Shown piece by piece: positions 41,929 to 51,153 of a DNA stretch of 64,000 nucleotides. Position numbers and translations under genes: made by a program. The stretch spans positions 12,503,736 to 12,567,735 of the forward strand of contig CM056742.1 of the NCBI GenBank assembly GCA_029851415.1, in the 5' to 3' direction. Source of the DNA: Eretmocerus hayati. Taxonomy: Eukaryota > Arthropoda > Insecta > Hymenoptera > Aphelinidae. The notes beneath the pieces are model-generated. The model had not been told where the DNA came from. It was given only the letters and a program-made list of their open reading frames with translations, and made no database searches. Numbering within the stretch: the first letter of the stretch is position 1; each line of letters begins with the position of its first letter.

Positions 41929-44916
41929 TAATTGCTGTTTTTCTTTTGAAAGATCAGGTTGTTTTTCAGATTGAGCGAGTCCCTGTGTCAGCAGATTACT
42001 ATTTGACTGATCAAGAGGAAGGTTCGGAGGATTTAGGGGATCGCTAGATACAAAGTGTAATAGCGTGTGATGATTTCGCCGACAACGAGAGCAATTTGCT
42101 TGAGAGCAGTTCTTTCGCGGATGATTGGATTCAAGGCATTTGAAACAAAGATTGAATTCGCGCGCTAACCTCCACCGTTTCTTGACAGGCTCTTTAGCAA
42201 ATTCACGGCATGAGGTGATTGTGTGGTTTTCACGCTTACAATTTATACATGATTTCAAACTATCTGAATTGAGGTTACTCGAGTCCTGAGAAGTCGTTGC
42301 GAGCACAAAAGTTTGAACTGGTTTTTTTTGAGACGGACATTTTCTGTCATCCAAATGATGATATTGACTGGCGGAGGGATGAACATCAATGATCCCTGCT
42401 TGGAGAGCAACTTGAGCTTCGTCAAAAAGAAATTCAGAGAGCAACTCCAATTCCGCTTTGTCATCCTTTTGCTTAGCTACGTATCTCGCATAATCATGCA
42501 AGATGGAACTAGGAACCTTTTGGAGGATTTCTTTCGTCAACTCGGGACTGTGTAAATAACCTACACTGTTCAGAGACTTTATAGCAGTCACTGAATTTTT
42601 TAATTTTGATGCAAATTTCACTAGATCAATTTTACCGGAATTGACACTTGGTAAACTTTTAATACCGTCCACAATTTTATTCAGAATAACGCGTTTAACG
42701 CCAAACCGCATTTCCAATGTATTCATCATTGCTTCAGCACTAGAACCCGATGCGAAGAGTTCTTTGACTGAATCGCGAGCATCGTCTTTCAGGGCCTCAA
42801 ATAACCTCGTTACATTGTCACTTTCCGAATATTTGCCTAATGCAGTAGAGTACTCGAAAGCTTGTTTGAATCTAAACCATTCTAATGGATCTCCCGAGAA
42901 AATTGGTAATTTTCGCGAGCTAGCGATTCTGTTTTCTAATCGAGAAATTTCTTCGGATTTTGACGAATCTTTTAAATGCATGAAAGTATTTTCTAGCGCT
43001 GTGGTCAAATCGTGAATTGGTACTACCATCATATTCTGATTATTAGAACCAACTTTTTCTGTGCTATTTGCTACTAAACCCGAATTGCGGTTTTCAAAGT
43101 TTCCGTCGAAATGATCTGAATAAATTGAATCAGGAGATGATGGTGGATAGTCACGATTTGATCCATCAATATTTCTACTACCTATCGATTGAAGAGTTCT
43201 TGATGGTATAGGTGCGATCGCTGGATCTTGATAATCTTCATGAGCCGGATGATAACGTGCTCCCTCGTGACGTTGATGATCGTTGGAGATGGGATGAACG
43301 GGTCGACGAATCGGAGATCGAGAGCGATTCGGCGGAGAATGCTGACATGCCTGATAACGTAACTCTCGATCCGCATCATCCGTCTCAATGAGTCGTCGGC
43401 GGTAAAGGTCTCGTTCAACTGCTGGTGGTGGCGGTGAGCCGAGATCGGCCTCAACGCGACGGGGGTGGCCTCGAGCCGCTGCTGGTAGTGGCGGTGAGCC
43501 GAGATCGGCCTCAACACGCCCAGGGTGACGGGGGCGGCCTCGCGCCGTCGCAGCTGGTGGTGGCGGTGAGCCGAGATCGGCCTCAACGCGACGGGGGCGG
43601 CCTCGCGCCGCTGCTGCTGCTGGTGAGCCGAGATCGGCCTCAACGCGACCAAATTGTCGCTGCCGGGGGCGGCCTCGAGCCGCTGCTGGTGGTGGCGGTG
43701 AGCCGAGATCGGCCTCAACGCGCTCAGGATGACGGGGGCGACCTTGCGCCGCTGCTGCTGGTGGCGGTGAGCCGAGATCGGCCTCAACGCGACCAAGTTG
43801 TCGCTGCCGGGGACGGCCTCGAGCCGCTGCCGGTAGTGGCGGTGAGCCGAGATCGGCCTCAACGCGCCTAGGGTGACGGGGGCGGCCTCGCGCCGCTGCT
43901 GCTGCTGGTGAGCCGAGATCGGCCTCAACGCGACGGTGGCGACCTCGAGCCGCTGCTGGTGGTGGCGGTGAGCCGAGATCGGCCTCAATGCGCCCAGGGT
44001 GACGGGGGCGGCCTCGCGCCGCTGCTGCTGCTGGTGGCGGTGAGCCGAGATCGGCCTCAACGCGACGGGGGCGACCTCGAGCCGCTGCTGGTGGTGGCGG
44101 TGAGCCGAGATCGGCCTCAACGCGACCAAGTTGTCGCTGCCGGGGGCGGCCTCGAGCCGCTGCTGGTGGTGGCGGTGAGCCGAGATCGGCCTCAACGCGC
44201 TCAGGGTGACGGGGGCGACCTTGCGCCGCTGCTGCTGGTGGCGGTGAGCCGAGATCGGCCTCAACGCGACCAAGTTGTCGCTGCCGGGGACGGCCTCGAG
44301 CCGCTGCCGGTAGTGGCGGTGAGCCGAGATCGGCCTCAACGCGCCTAGGGTGACGGGGGCGGCCTCGCGCCGCTGCTGCTGCTGGTGAGCCGAGATCGGC
44401 CTCAACGCGACGGGGGCGACCTCGAGCCGCTGCTGGTGATGGCGGTGAGCCGAGATCGGCCTCAACGCGACGGGGGCGACTTCGAGCCGCTGCTGGTGGT
44501 GGCGGTGAGCCGAGATCGGCCTCAACGCGACGGGGGCGACCTCGAGCCGCTGCTGGTGGTAGCGGTGAGCCGAGATCGGCCTCAACGCGACCAAGTTGTC
44601 GCTGCCGGGGGCGGCCTCGAGCCGCTGCTGGTGGTGGCGGTGAGCCGAGATCGGCCTCAACGCGCTCAGGGTGACGGGGGCGACCTTGCGCCGCTGCTGC
44701 TGCTGGTGGCGGTGAGCCGAGATCGGCCTCAACGCGACCAAGTTGTCGCTGCCGGGGACGGCCTCGAGCCGCTGCTGGTGGTGGCGATGAGCCGCGATCG
44801 GCCTCGACGCGCCCAGGGTGACGGGTGCGACCTCGAGCCGCTGCTGCTGAAGCCATTTGTCGACTTCGTTTTGGCACTTGAGCCCTTGTTGGCGATTTTC
44901 TTCTCTTAGTTGCCAT
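41926..44916 (-). CDS. gag: BEL-1 gag with expanded RGRPR/VEADLGSP repeat
   Basis: 996 residues from ATG at 44916. A basic start (MATKRRKSPTRAQVPKRSRQ) is followed by about 21 repeats of the form VEADLGSPPPPAAARGRPR, then a capsid-like part (RKLPIFSGDPLEWFRFKQAF, DDARDSVKELF, LHSPELTKEILQKVPSSI), then Cys/His clusters near the C-terminus (CINCKRENHTITSC, CFKCLESNHPRKNC, CSRCRRNHHTLLH). The front repeat makes it about twice the size of BEL-2 gag. RGRP flanked by basic residues is the core of the AT-hook DNA-binding motif. Confidence 0.9.
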   Translation of the reverse strand: MATKRRKSPTRAQVPKRSRQMASAAAARGRTRHPGRVEADRGSSPPPAAARGRPRQRQLGRVEADLGSPPPAAAAAQGRPRHPERVEADLGSPPPPAAARGRPRQRQLGRVEADLGSPLPPAAARGRPRRVEADLGSPPPPAAARSRPRRVEADLGSPPSPAAARGRPRRVEADLGSPAAAAARGRPRHPRRVEADLGSPPLPAAARGRPRQRQLGRVEADLGSPPPAAAAQGRPRHPERVEADLGSPPPPAAARGRPRQRQLGRVEADLGSPPPPAAARGRPRRVEADLGSPPPAAAAARGRPRHPGRIEADLGSPPPPAAARGRHRRVEADLGSPAAAAARGRPRHPRRVEADLGSPPLPAAARGRPRQRQLGRVEADLGSPPPAAAAQGRPRHPERVEADLGSPPPPAAARGRPRQRQFGRVEADLGSPAAAAARGRPRRVEADLGSPPPPAATARGRPRHPGRVEADLGSPPLPAAARGHPRRVEADLGSPPPPAVERDLYRRRLIETDDADRELRYQACQHSPPNRSRSPIRRPVHPISNDHQRHEGARYHPAHEDYQDPAIAPIPSRTLQSIGSRNIDGSNRDYPPSSPDSIYSDHFDGNFENRNSGLVANSTEKVGSNNQNMMVVPIHDLTTALENTFMHLKDSSKSEEISRLENRIASSRKLPIFSGDPLEWFRFKQAFEYSTALGKYSESDNVTRLFEALKDDARDSVKELFASGSSAEAMMNTLEMRFGVKRVILNKIVDGIKSLPSVNSGKIDLVKFASKLKNSVTAIKSLNSVGYLHSPELTKEILQKVPSSILHDYARYVAKQKDDKAELELLSEFLFDEAQVALQAGIIDVHPSASQYHHLDDRKCPSQKKPVQTFVLATTSQDSSNLNSDSLKSCINCKRENHTITSCREFAKEPVKKRWRLAREFNLCFKCLESNHPRKNCSQANCSRCRRNHHTLLHFVSSDPLNPPNLPLDQSNSNLLTQGLAQSEKQPDLSKEKQQL
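43425..44870. repeat. In-frame GC-rich tandem repeat within BEL-1 gag
   Basis: Degenerate units of about 54-84 bp around 'gtgagccgagatcggcctca' (plus strand), all multiples of three. A higher-order block covering the HPRR, QRQL, HPER and QRQ variants appears twice. The long open frames in other frames and on the plus strand are shadows of this repeat. Confidence 0.85.
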
Positions 44917-44953
44917 GAATTCTCCCTTGATACTACGTTCCTTTCAGGTTAGT

Positions 44954-44971
44954 ATCCTGGCAGGATCGCCA
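44954..44971 (-). promoter_or_regulatory. BEL-1 primer-binding site (tRNA-Arg type)
   Basis: Minus strand TGGCGATCCTGCCAGGAT begins three bases inside the 5' LTR. Its complement, ATCCTGGCAGGATCGCCA, matches my memory of the 3' end of an insect arginine tRNA. The tRNA identity was not checked against a tRNA set. Confidence 0.7.
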
Positions 44972-44974
44972 AAA

Positions 44975-45542
44975 TGTTCGCCAGTTTACAGTTCAAACGT
45001 TAATCAAGAAATTCACGGCAACTTTGGTCGACAATACACCAGTTCGGCTTTTTTATTCAACTTTAAAATAACAATACTGAGAATCAAAAATAGAGATATT
45101 CAAAACAGACTAATTGAGAAACACGTCTCTATCGAACGAAACTCGAAAGTAAAGTGACTATATTGTTTTTCATATCCAGTCGTTGTTATTTCGAGCCTTC
45201 ATTGGTAACCAATGGCAACCATTGATCGTGTAGCTGCTCCTGAAGTTCCACTTTGGCTAAAGCGTCCATGGGTCCGCCTCTGCGCTTACCATGACGCGCT
45301 CCCTCTTTTAGTCGAACCAATATCGACGAGAGCACGATGCGGCCCCGCAGATCACTCAATCTGCGTGCACGCGGCCTAAGAAGATGAAACCTTTTTCGTT
45401 TCATCTTCGTGAAAACTCAGGAGTGCATTTCGAGTTTAGTGAAATCACATGAGTAATATTATTTCGAGTATTCGTTCCAAGAAAAGCATTTGAACAAACA
45501 ATTGATACAAATATATTCAATAGTAACATATCATCGGGAACA
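44975..45542 (-). repeat. BEL-1 5' LTR
   Basis: Second 568-bp LTR, identical by eye to 37440-38007. It is followed by the target duplication GGCTT (45543-45547). Confidence 0.9.
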
Positions 45543-46053
45543 GGCTTCATGAAGAGAAGTACAAGTGATTTTACTAATGTAGAAAGCATCAGATATTTAT
45601 ACACTTCTTCGAGTTGTCCTAAAATAACATTCGCATCCGCGATATCGAGACCTCTATTGAAATCAACAATTTATGAACTTGAGAAACTCCAGCATAGACT
45701 CTTAAGGTATCTCTTGTTCAAGAGAGTTGAGCCTATGCATAGATTCGACCATGACTAAGAAATCCAATACGAAAAATGTATTATTTCAACTATTGATGAA
45801 TTATATGATTACAATGACATCCTGACATTGGAATGTGCTTTGCGTCTTCGCGATTCCGACTCATACTTGCAGTCAAAACTCATCGATTTTGATCACTCTT
45901 ACGCTACAAGGTCTACACAGTCTTTTAGGCTGCCACCACACAGCTCCCAGGGCTCAAAAGAATTGACCCTGCATCGCTGTATTAAATTGTGGAATGAGCT
46001 TCCAAGTGAAGTTGTTCAAAATTCAGAAAACCCTAATTTTAAGCGGTTGGTGA
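45543..46053 (+). pseudogene. Jockey-like LINE, 3' part, downstream of BEL-1
   Basis: The frame resumes in the same phase as the left fragment once a single GGCTT is counted, giving 'SDFTNVESIRYLY', 'RPLLKSTIYELEKLQHRLLRYL' and 'RVEPMHRFDHD', then a stop and a further stretch with 'LRLRDSDSY', 'FRLPPHSSQGSK' and 'LTLHRCIKLWNELP'. This C-terminal pattern is typical of jockey-clade RT proteins. It is broken by stops and is not functional. Confidence 0.8.
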
Positions 46054-46247
46054 AAATAGTACATTATTGCCCTGGGCGCGTACGCCCATTTTGGGCGCTA
46101 GGACAGTCTATTTCCCGAGCGAAGCGAGGGAAATAAGTGCTCCGCGCCCGAAATGGGCCTGCGAGCACAGAGCAATAATGATTTTTCATCATGAGAACCC
46201 TAAAACCGCATTTGAATGCGGCCTTTTTAGGTTAGAATGATGAAAAT
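46054..46247. mobile_element. MITE (GCGCCCGAAATG family), uninterrupted copy
   Basis: It starts 'aaaatagtacattattgccc', has 'ctccgcgcccgaaatgggcc' and ends near 'ccctaaaaccgcatttgaat' and 'tttttaggtt'. ATTATTGCCCTG near the left and CAGAGCAATAAT at 46158-46169 are inverted. It sits directly after the LINE remnant and matches the two halves at 28906 and 29503. Confidence 0.7.
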
Positions 46248-47460
46248 TCTGTTTTTCATCATACATCATAGTCTAGCTGCGTTCCTGTTAGTTTTTCCTC
46301 TCTCGTTTATCCATTATTTTGTTATGGTATGTCACCATTTCAGTCTAGATTTATGGTTTTTGGAATTTCTTCAATTTATCAGCACTTAGTGAATAATTTG
46401 AATATTGTGAATGAATTCTTATAATGTCGATGTATATAGGGCCCGTGTGCACGTTCAATTTTCCTCAATAGAATAAAAATAAAATATAATCATATCGTAG
46501 TGCTAAATGGTAAATTTGTATCAGAAAAAGCAGAAATTTTGGTTTTTGTTCACCGAGCAATATTTTTCAAAACAGATCCAATCCCGAAGATCGTATTTGA
46601 AGTCATTTACCACGAAAATGCCGCCAAAAAATCATCTCGTCTGAGTGTTGAACACTAATAACTACTTATTCCATTTTGTGAGCGGGTAAGTGAAATGTCC
46701 GAGAATTATATTACTGCAAGAGGGAATAGATGAATTCTACCACCATTAATCTCGTGGTGTTGATACCTTGATCCAGTATTGATCTGATTCCTCAATCTAG
46801 AATTCATACACTTCGTGCATGGTTTCCAGGATTCGAAATTTCGAATCTGTTTGCGCCCGGCCAACACAGCACATTAGCCATGTTCACTGCAATACAAATC
46901 AGGAATCGAGTTGTTGGGACCGATCATAAAAAGCGTATTCGCTTCGAAGTCTGAAATGATTCCGACAGTTTGATGCGATGCTTAGCTTTTTGACAACTAT
47001 TTCGATTCATCTTTCCAGATAGTGTGAAAAGTTCTAGTGAATCGATCTTAGTGTTCATATTGTAGATTTTTTTCACGATAACATTCTACAAACAAAATCT
47101 GAACAACAGCCATCAGATACAATCCAACTTGTTTTGATATATTCACGATACTTCAAATGATTTCGTATGCTGAGCGGGGCATAAACAATAATTCAACGAC
47201 AATTTTGAAATAATGCACAGCGAATGCGAGTGCAGATGTCAGCATATCTGCTAAGGTATGTAATTTTACGTCAATTAATGGATCATAGATAGCTTCAGAG
47301 AATGAACAATTACTCTGGTTCTCTTTGTTGTAGAAAAATTTTGAAAAGAGGGAATCAAAGATCGTGAAAAAAATATCGTTTCATGTATTTGAAATATTTT
47401 TTTTTTGCTCTCTTTATAGGGTCTTAAGTAACGATGAAAATAGTATATTACGAAACGGCT
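46248..47460. other. Non-coding AT-rich stretch
   Basis: No gene or clear repeat recognised. Confidence 0.45.
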
Positions 47461-47639
47461 TAGATTCTTTACCCACTATCAGAAATGTTTACACACGAGG
47501 GTAACATCTTAACAGTTCGTAAAGTGTTGCTCGAGTGTGTAAAGTTTCCGACAATGCGTAAAGTATCGAAGTCGTTTCGTGCGATATTTTTTCGCAATTT
47601 TTTAATGTTTGGGTGTCTACGAAATTGCAAAAATAACTT

Positions 47640-48190
47640 TCGCGCCTTGCTCATGAGGTTCCCTGCATCCGAGCAATTATTTCGACACTTGCCTGCGGAT
47701 CGGACCGCAAACGAATTAATTGCTCGGAAGCAAGCTATACAATCTCATAAACTCGGTGCGAAACATATTACTTTGACACACTGTGCGAGAAAGTAACTTT
47801 TTCGCACTGATTTGCCACTTTCTCTTACAGTTTGTCAAAATAGTACATTTCGATACAAGGGCGTAAAACGTTTTATTCGCGTCCGAGTGATGGGTTTCCG
47901 GCCCGAGCCGCAGGCGAGGGTCGGAATCATCACGAGGATGCGAATAATAGGTTTTACGGCCGTGTATATAACTATACTTTTCGATAAACTGTGAGTAATA
48001 GTCGACAAACTGTACGCAAAGTGCACTTTTACGCACAGTGTATCGCAAAATAGTATTCGATACACGGGTGTAAAACTTATTTTCCGCATCCTCGTGTTGA
48101 TTTCGACCTTCGCCTACGGCTCAGGCCGGAAACCCAACACTCGGACGCGAAAAAAGTTTTTCCACCCTTGCATCGAAATGTACTATTTTT
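47640..48190. repeat. Dispersed repeat GATTCCGACCCTCGCC family, inverted arrangement
   Basis: Modules seen at 1-291 recur: minus-oriented 'gggtttccggcccgagccgc' at about 47892, 'ctgtgcgagaaagtaacttt' near 47780, and plus-oriented 'cgcctacggctcaggccgga' near 48110. Several pieces alternate in direction, so the region can fold back on itself. Confidence 0.7.
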
Positions 48191-48203
48191 TTCTTCAATC
48201 AAA

Positions 48204-49125
48204 CACCTGTAGTTTTAATGGGCACCATCCGACTGTGAAAAATTCTTACGGGATCTAGAAGCTTGTTTCAAGACCTTCATATTCTTTTATTCAAAGTTCT
48301 CTCTATGACCTATATCCTATCCGAGTAACGAACTTGGAGAGTGAACTTTGTATATTACATAGGCTGCTCATGGAGATACCGAGGCATGCAACTATTTTGT
48401 CGGCCCCTACGAAGACTAACGTATTTCGACTTTCCCAAATGGACTAAAACAATTCTTCTATGCTTTTGATATTGGAGAGATGGACTAGTCTTCGTGGAAG
48501 ATTCGGAATGTCGTGCTATTCATCGTAGGTAGGTTGAAATAAGCTAGTCTTCGTAGGGGCTGATAATTTCATCTCCTCTTCCTCTATTCTAAAACAAATG
48601 CGTACGCTCAAAATATCAAGTTACATGGAATTGACGTAAAATGATCTCATCCTTCAAAATATGCCATCAGATTTTATCTTGCACGTGATTCATAGGGACA
48701 AAAGATGAAATCAATCACTTAAAGTAACAGAAATGGAGAATTCTTCATTATCTGATGTTTGATGTACAAAACCTGATAGAACATTCTGAAAGATGAGATT
48801 CATTTTGTAAAAATAAGGTAGCTCAGAAATAATGTAGCGTGATACTTTTTGATCAAATTTTCCACTAGAATAGAGCTTGAGGTAATCAAAGTAGTCAAGC
48901 TCGAGCTCGCTCGAGTCAAGCATGATTCGGTGTCTCCATTATTTGAGCACCCAGTACTTATGCAATACAAAAGGTCACTATAAACTAAAAGCTTATATTA
49001 TTCGGACAGGATAGCTCGGAGATAAAACTTGGAAAAAAACACGAAGGTCTTGAAAAGAGTTACAAGATCCCACAAGAATCTTTTACGATCGGATGATGCC
49101 CATCAAAACTACAGGTGTTAGCGTT
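48204..49125. mobile_element. Foldback element related to the long-TIR family, with nested MITE
   Basis: 'cacctgtagttttaatgggc' at 48204 and 'gcccatcaaaactacaggtg' near 49096-49115 are inverted. Similarity runs inward through 'cgggatct..aagcttgtttc' and 'aagaccttc'. The centre holds the 163-bp element at 48400-48562. Confidence 0.6.
48400..48562. mobile_element. 163-bp MITE with CGAAGACTA ends
   Basis: The left end 'tcggcccctacgaagactaa' and the right end 'tagtcttcgtaggggctga' are inverted. A further internal 'actagtcttcgtgg' lies at 48487. No coding. Confidence 0.6.
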
Positions 49126-49334
49126 TGACTGGAGAAAAAAACTATTTTTACGACCCCATGAAGAACACGAAAAATTTTTTCAAACACATGAATCGGTAGA
49201 TTTTTCCACGATCTTTGATTCCCTTTTTTCAAAATTTCCATATCTACAAAGTGAACCATCTTCTTTTCAGTTTTCGACACCCCTCATTGCGTTTGTCCTC
49301 GGTTTTATCGACACGAATGGAATGTTTTGCTTAG

Positions 49335-49339
49335 CATTC
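49335..49339. repeat. Target-site duplication CATTC, left of BEL-2
   Basis: CATTC precedes TGTTACGG and is repeated at 58352-58356 after the right LTR. Confidence 0.9.
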
Positions 49340-51049
49340 TGTTACGGACGCGAAGAAAAGAAATAATAATAAAATCTTTCGAGCTTCCCTTACAGCAAAC
49401 CATCGCGCGTCGCATCCAGACAGAGCCGCTCAGCTGCTGCTAGCGGGAAAATGCACCGATATAGCGTATAGCCTTGTGCGTGGGTGCGAGAGAGATGCGA
49501 GATGAGCAACGAGAGTTTGCTGCGTATGGGCTTGATGGGTGCGTGCGCATCGCGAGAAAGACGCCGCGGCTTGATGCTGTGTATGAGAGTATTCCATAAG
49601 TATAGCATGAGTAAGAGATGTGTGTCTTGAAATGTAACGTCATCCTTGGCATAGTGGATATAGCGCCTGCTTTGAAAACGAGCGGCCCGACACAGCCGTA
49701 GGTTCGAGCCTCACCGATATCAATTTTTCATAATACGTATTTTTCGAAATTCAATATTGTACGCGAGTAAAATCACCCGAGAGCGGATGTGTATAAGTAA
49801 AATATCAAGAGTGCTGATTGTATAATTGAGCCTTTTCGTAGCGATATCTGGGCGGCTCGAATAATAAATTCCACAAGAGCTGTGCGATAGATATGAAGAA
49901 TTATAACCAGTATGCGATATTCGTATGAGTATCATATTTGCGAATGACTGAGCGAGAGAAAACGTCGAGGGGCACGATGATTCACCCCGCGTACGCGCGT
50001 GCTGGGCCGTGAGCTGTGGTTACAAAATTGTATTTCTGTGAGGGAATGAATGATGAAAAAAGGTGCTGCTTCCGAATGCTAGCATTATTAATTACTGTCT
50101 AGCTTCAGCAACTATATGTGTACTTGAATATAAGTTAAAAGTCCAATTTTGAAATAGTTGTATCCTGCGTGATTGAATGTAGCAAAATTTGTCGAAAATT
50201 GTCTGTAATATTATGAAATATGTTTTTACGATTTGAGAAATTGAAAATTGTCTGTAAAACTACGACTTGAAAAATTGAAAATTGTCTATGAAACTATAAA
50301 ATTGATTTTACAAATTAAGAATTGATGAGGGCCTAAAGTGTGAAAGAAATCAGCGATGGCGCCGTTTTTTGATACGTTTTGTTGAATCAAGAAAAGGAAT
50401 TTGCAAGCTATTATTGTTGAGTGATTTTAAGATTTGGAGTGAGATTTGCGTTATGCTTTGACCAAACTACCACCAGTCACCCTTTGGCCAAACTACCAAA
50501 ACTCTTATCATTTATCAGTCAGCATTCTCGCGCGAACGGGAAAATCGGATGCATGAGAAAGCTTCGTTTTTCCCCAGTCAAGAGAGTGTTGATTTTTGGG
50601 TCTTGAGCTGTGGCGCGGATAGCTAAAGCTTCAAACGCTTTAGTTATTTTGCAAGTTACAGTGGCTTGGCCTGATTTGTATTGTTGTGTTTGTATTTGCG
50701 GGTGGCTGGACACGCATGCGTCAATCTCGGCGCTCTGATGAAGCCCGCGTAAGTTAGCGCCACGCATATGAGTGGCAGGCCTTATCGCTGATTTCGCGCA
50801 AATGAGGCCCTAAAGAAGGGGCAGCTTGTCCGAGGGGATAAAAAGCACGCCCCGCAGCGAGCGGGCGGCTTTTTTCAACACGATTTCACGGTGCGTGGTC
50901 ACGTGACTTGCTCTTACCAATTACCATACTGTCATAGAGTTTGTAAAGATTATTTTGAACTTTCAGCTTCATTATATTGCTCTTAAAATTCATTTGGTTG
51001 TCTTATAATTTGCTCTCACCCAGCCTGACCTTTGATCGAGTTCTTTACA
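49340..51049 (+). repeat. BEL-2 5' LTR
   Basis: 1,710 bp, TGTTACGG...TTTACA. Features: tRNA-like pol III boxes (49647-49711), a purine/AT-rich middle with repeated 'attgaaaattgtct', and a late 'gggataaaaagcacgccccg' (about 50835) that could be the TATA region of the LTR promoter. Small open frames appear identically in both LTRs and are not genes. Confidence 0.92.
49647..49711 (+). promoter_or_regulatory. tRNA-like A and B boxes inside the BEL-2 LTR
   Basis: TGGCATAGTGG (49647-49657) fits the pol III A box, and GGTTCGAGCCT (49701-49711) fits the B box with tRNA-like spacing. Between them TTTGAAAAC resembles an anticodon loop. The copy in the right LTR lies at 56949-57013. A tRNA-derived sequence captured by the LTR is the simplest reading; I could not fold a complete cloverleaf by eye. 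Confidence 0.6.
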
Positions 51050-51052
51050 ATT

Positions 51053-51070
51053 TGGTGCCGAAACCCGGGA
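51053..51070 (+). promoter_or_regulatory. BEL-2 primer-binding site (tRNA-Phe)
   Basis: TGGTGCCGAAACCCGGGA starts three bases after the LTR. It is complementary to the 3' end of eukaryotic tRNA-Phe (...TCCCGGGTTTCGGCA plus CCA). Confidence 0.85.
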
Positions 51071-51153
51071 CCTCATTACCGGAACAGGCTGGGATTGAGA
51101 AAATTTGTTGCTGAAATTAATCTTTGTTCGAAATAATCTGTTCTATCACGAGC

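Larger units (their letters stand above)
37440..45542 (-). mobile_element. BEL/Pao LTR retrotransposon BEL-1, complete
   Basis: 8,103 bp on the minus strand: 568-bp LTRs with TG...CA ends (37440-38007 and 44975-45542), a primer site next to the right LTR, gag (41926-44916), pol (38029-41925) and a purine tract (GTGAGGGGGAAGAA on the minus strand, 38008-38021) beside the left LTR. The LTRs show no difference by eye, so the insertion is recent. There is no envelope-like frame. It split a jockey-like LINE. Confidence 0.93.

Noticed and set aside
43182..44909. Long open frames over the gag repeat in another minus frame (519 residues) and on the plus strand (up to 174 residues)
   Set aside because: The repeat units are multiples of three, so all frames stay open by chance; only the minus frame continuing into the capsid and zinc-finger part is Gag.
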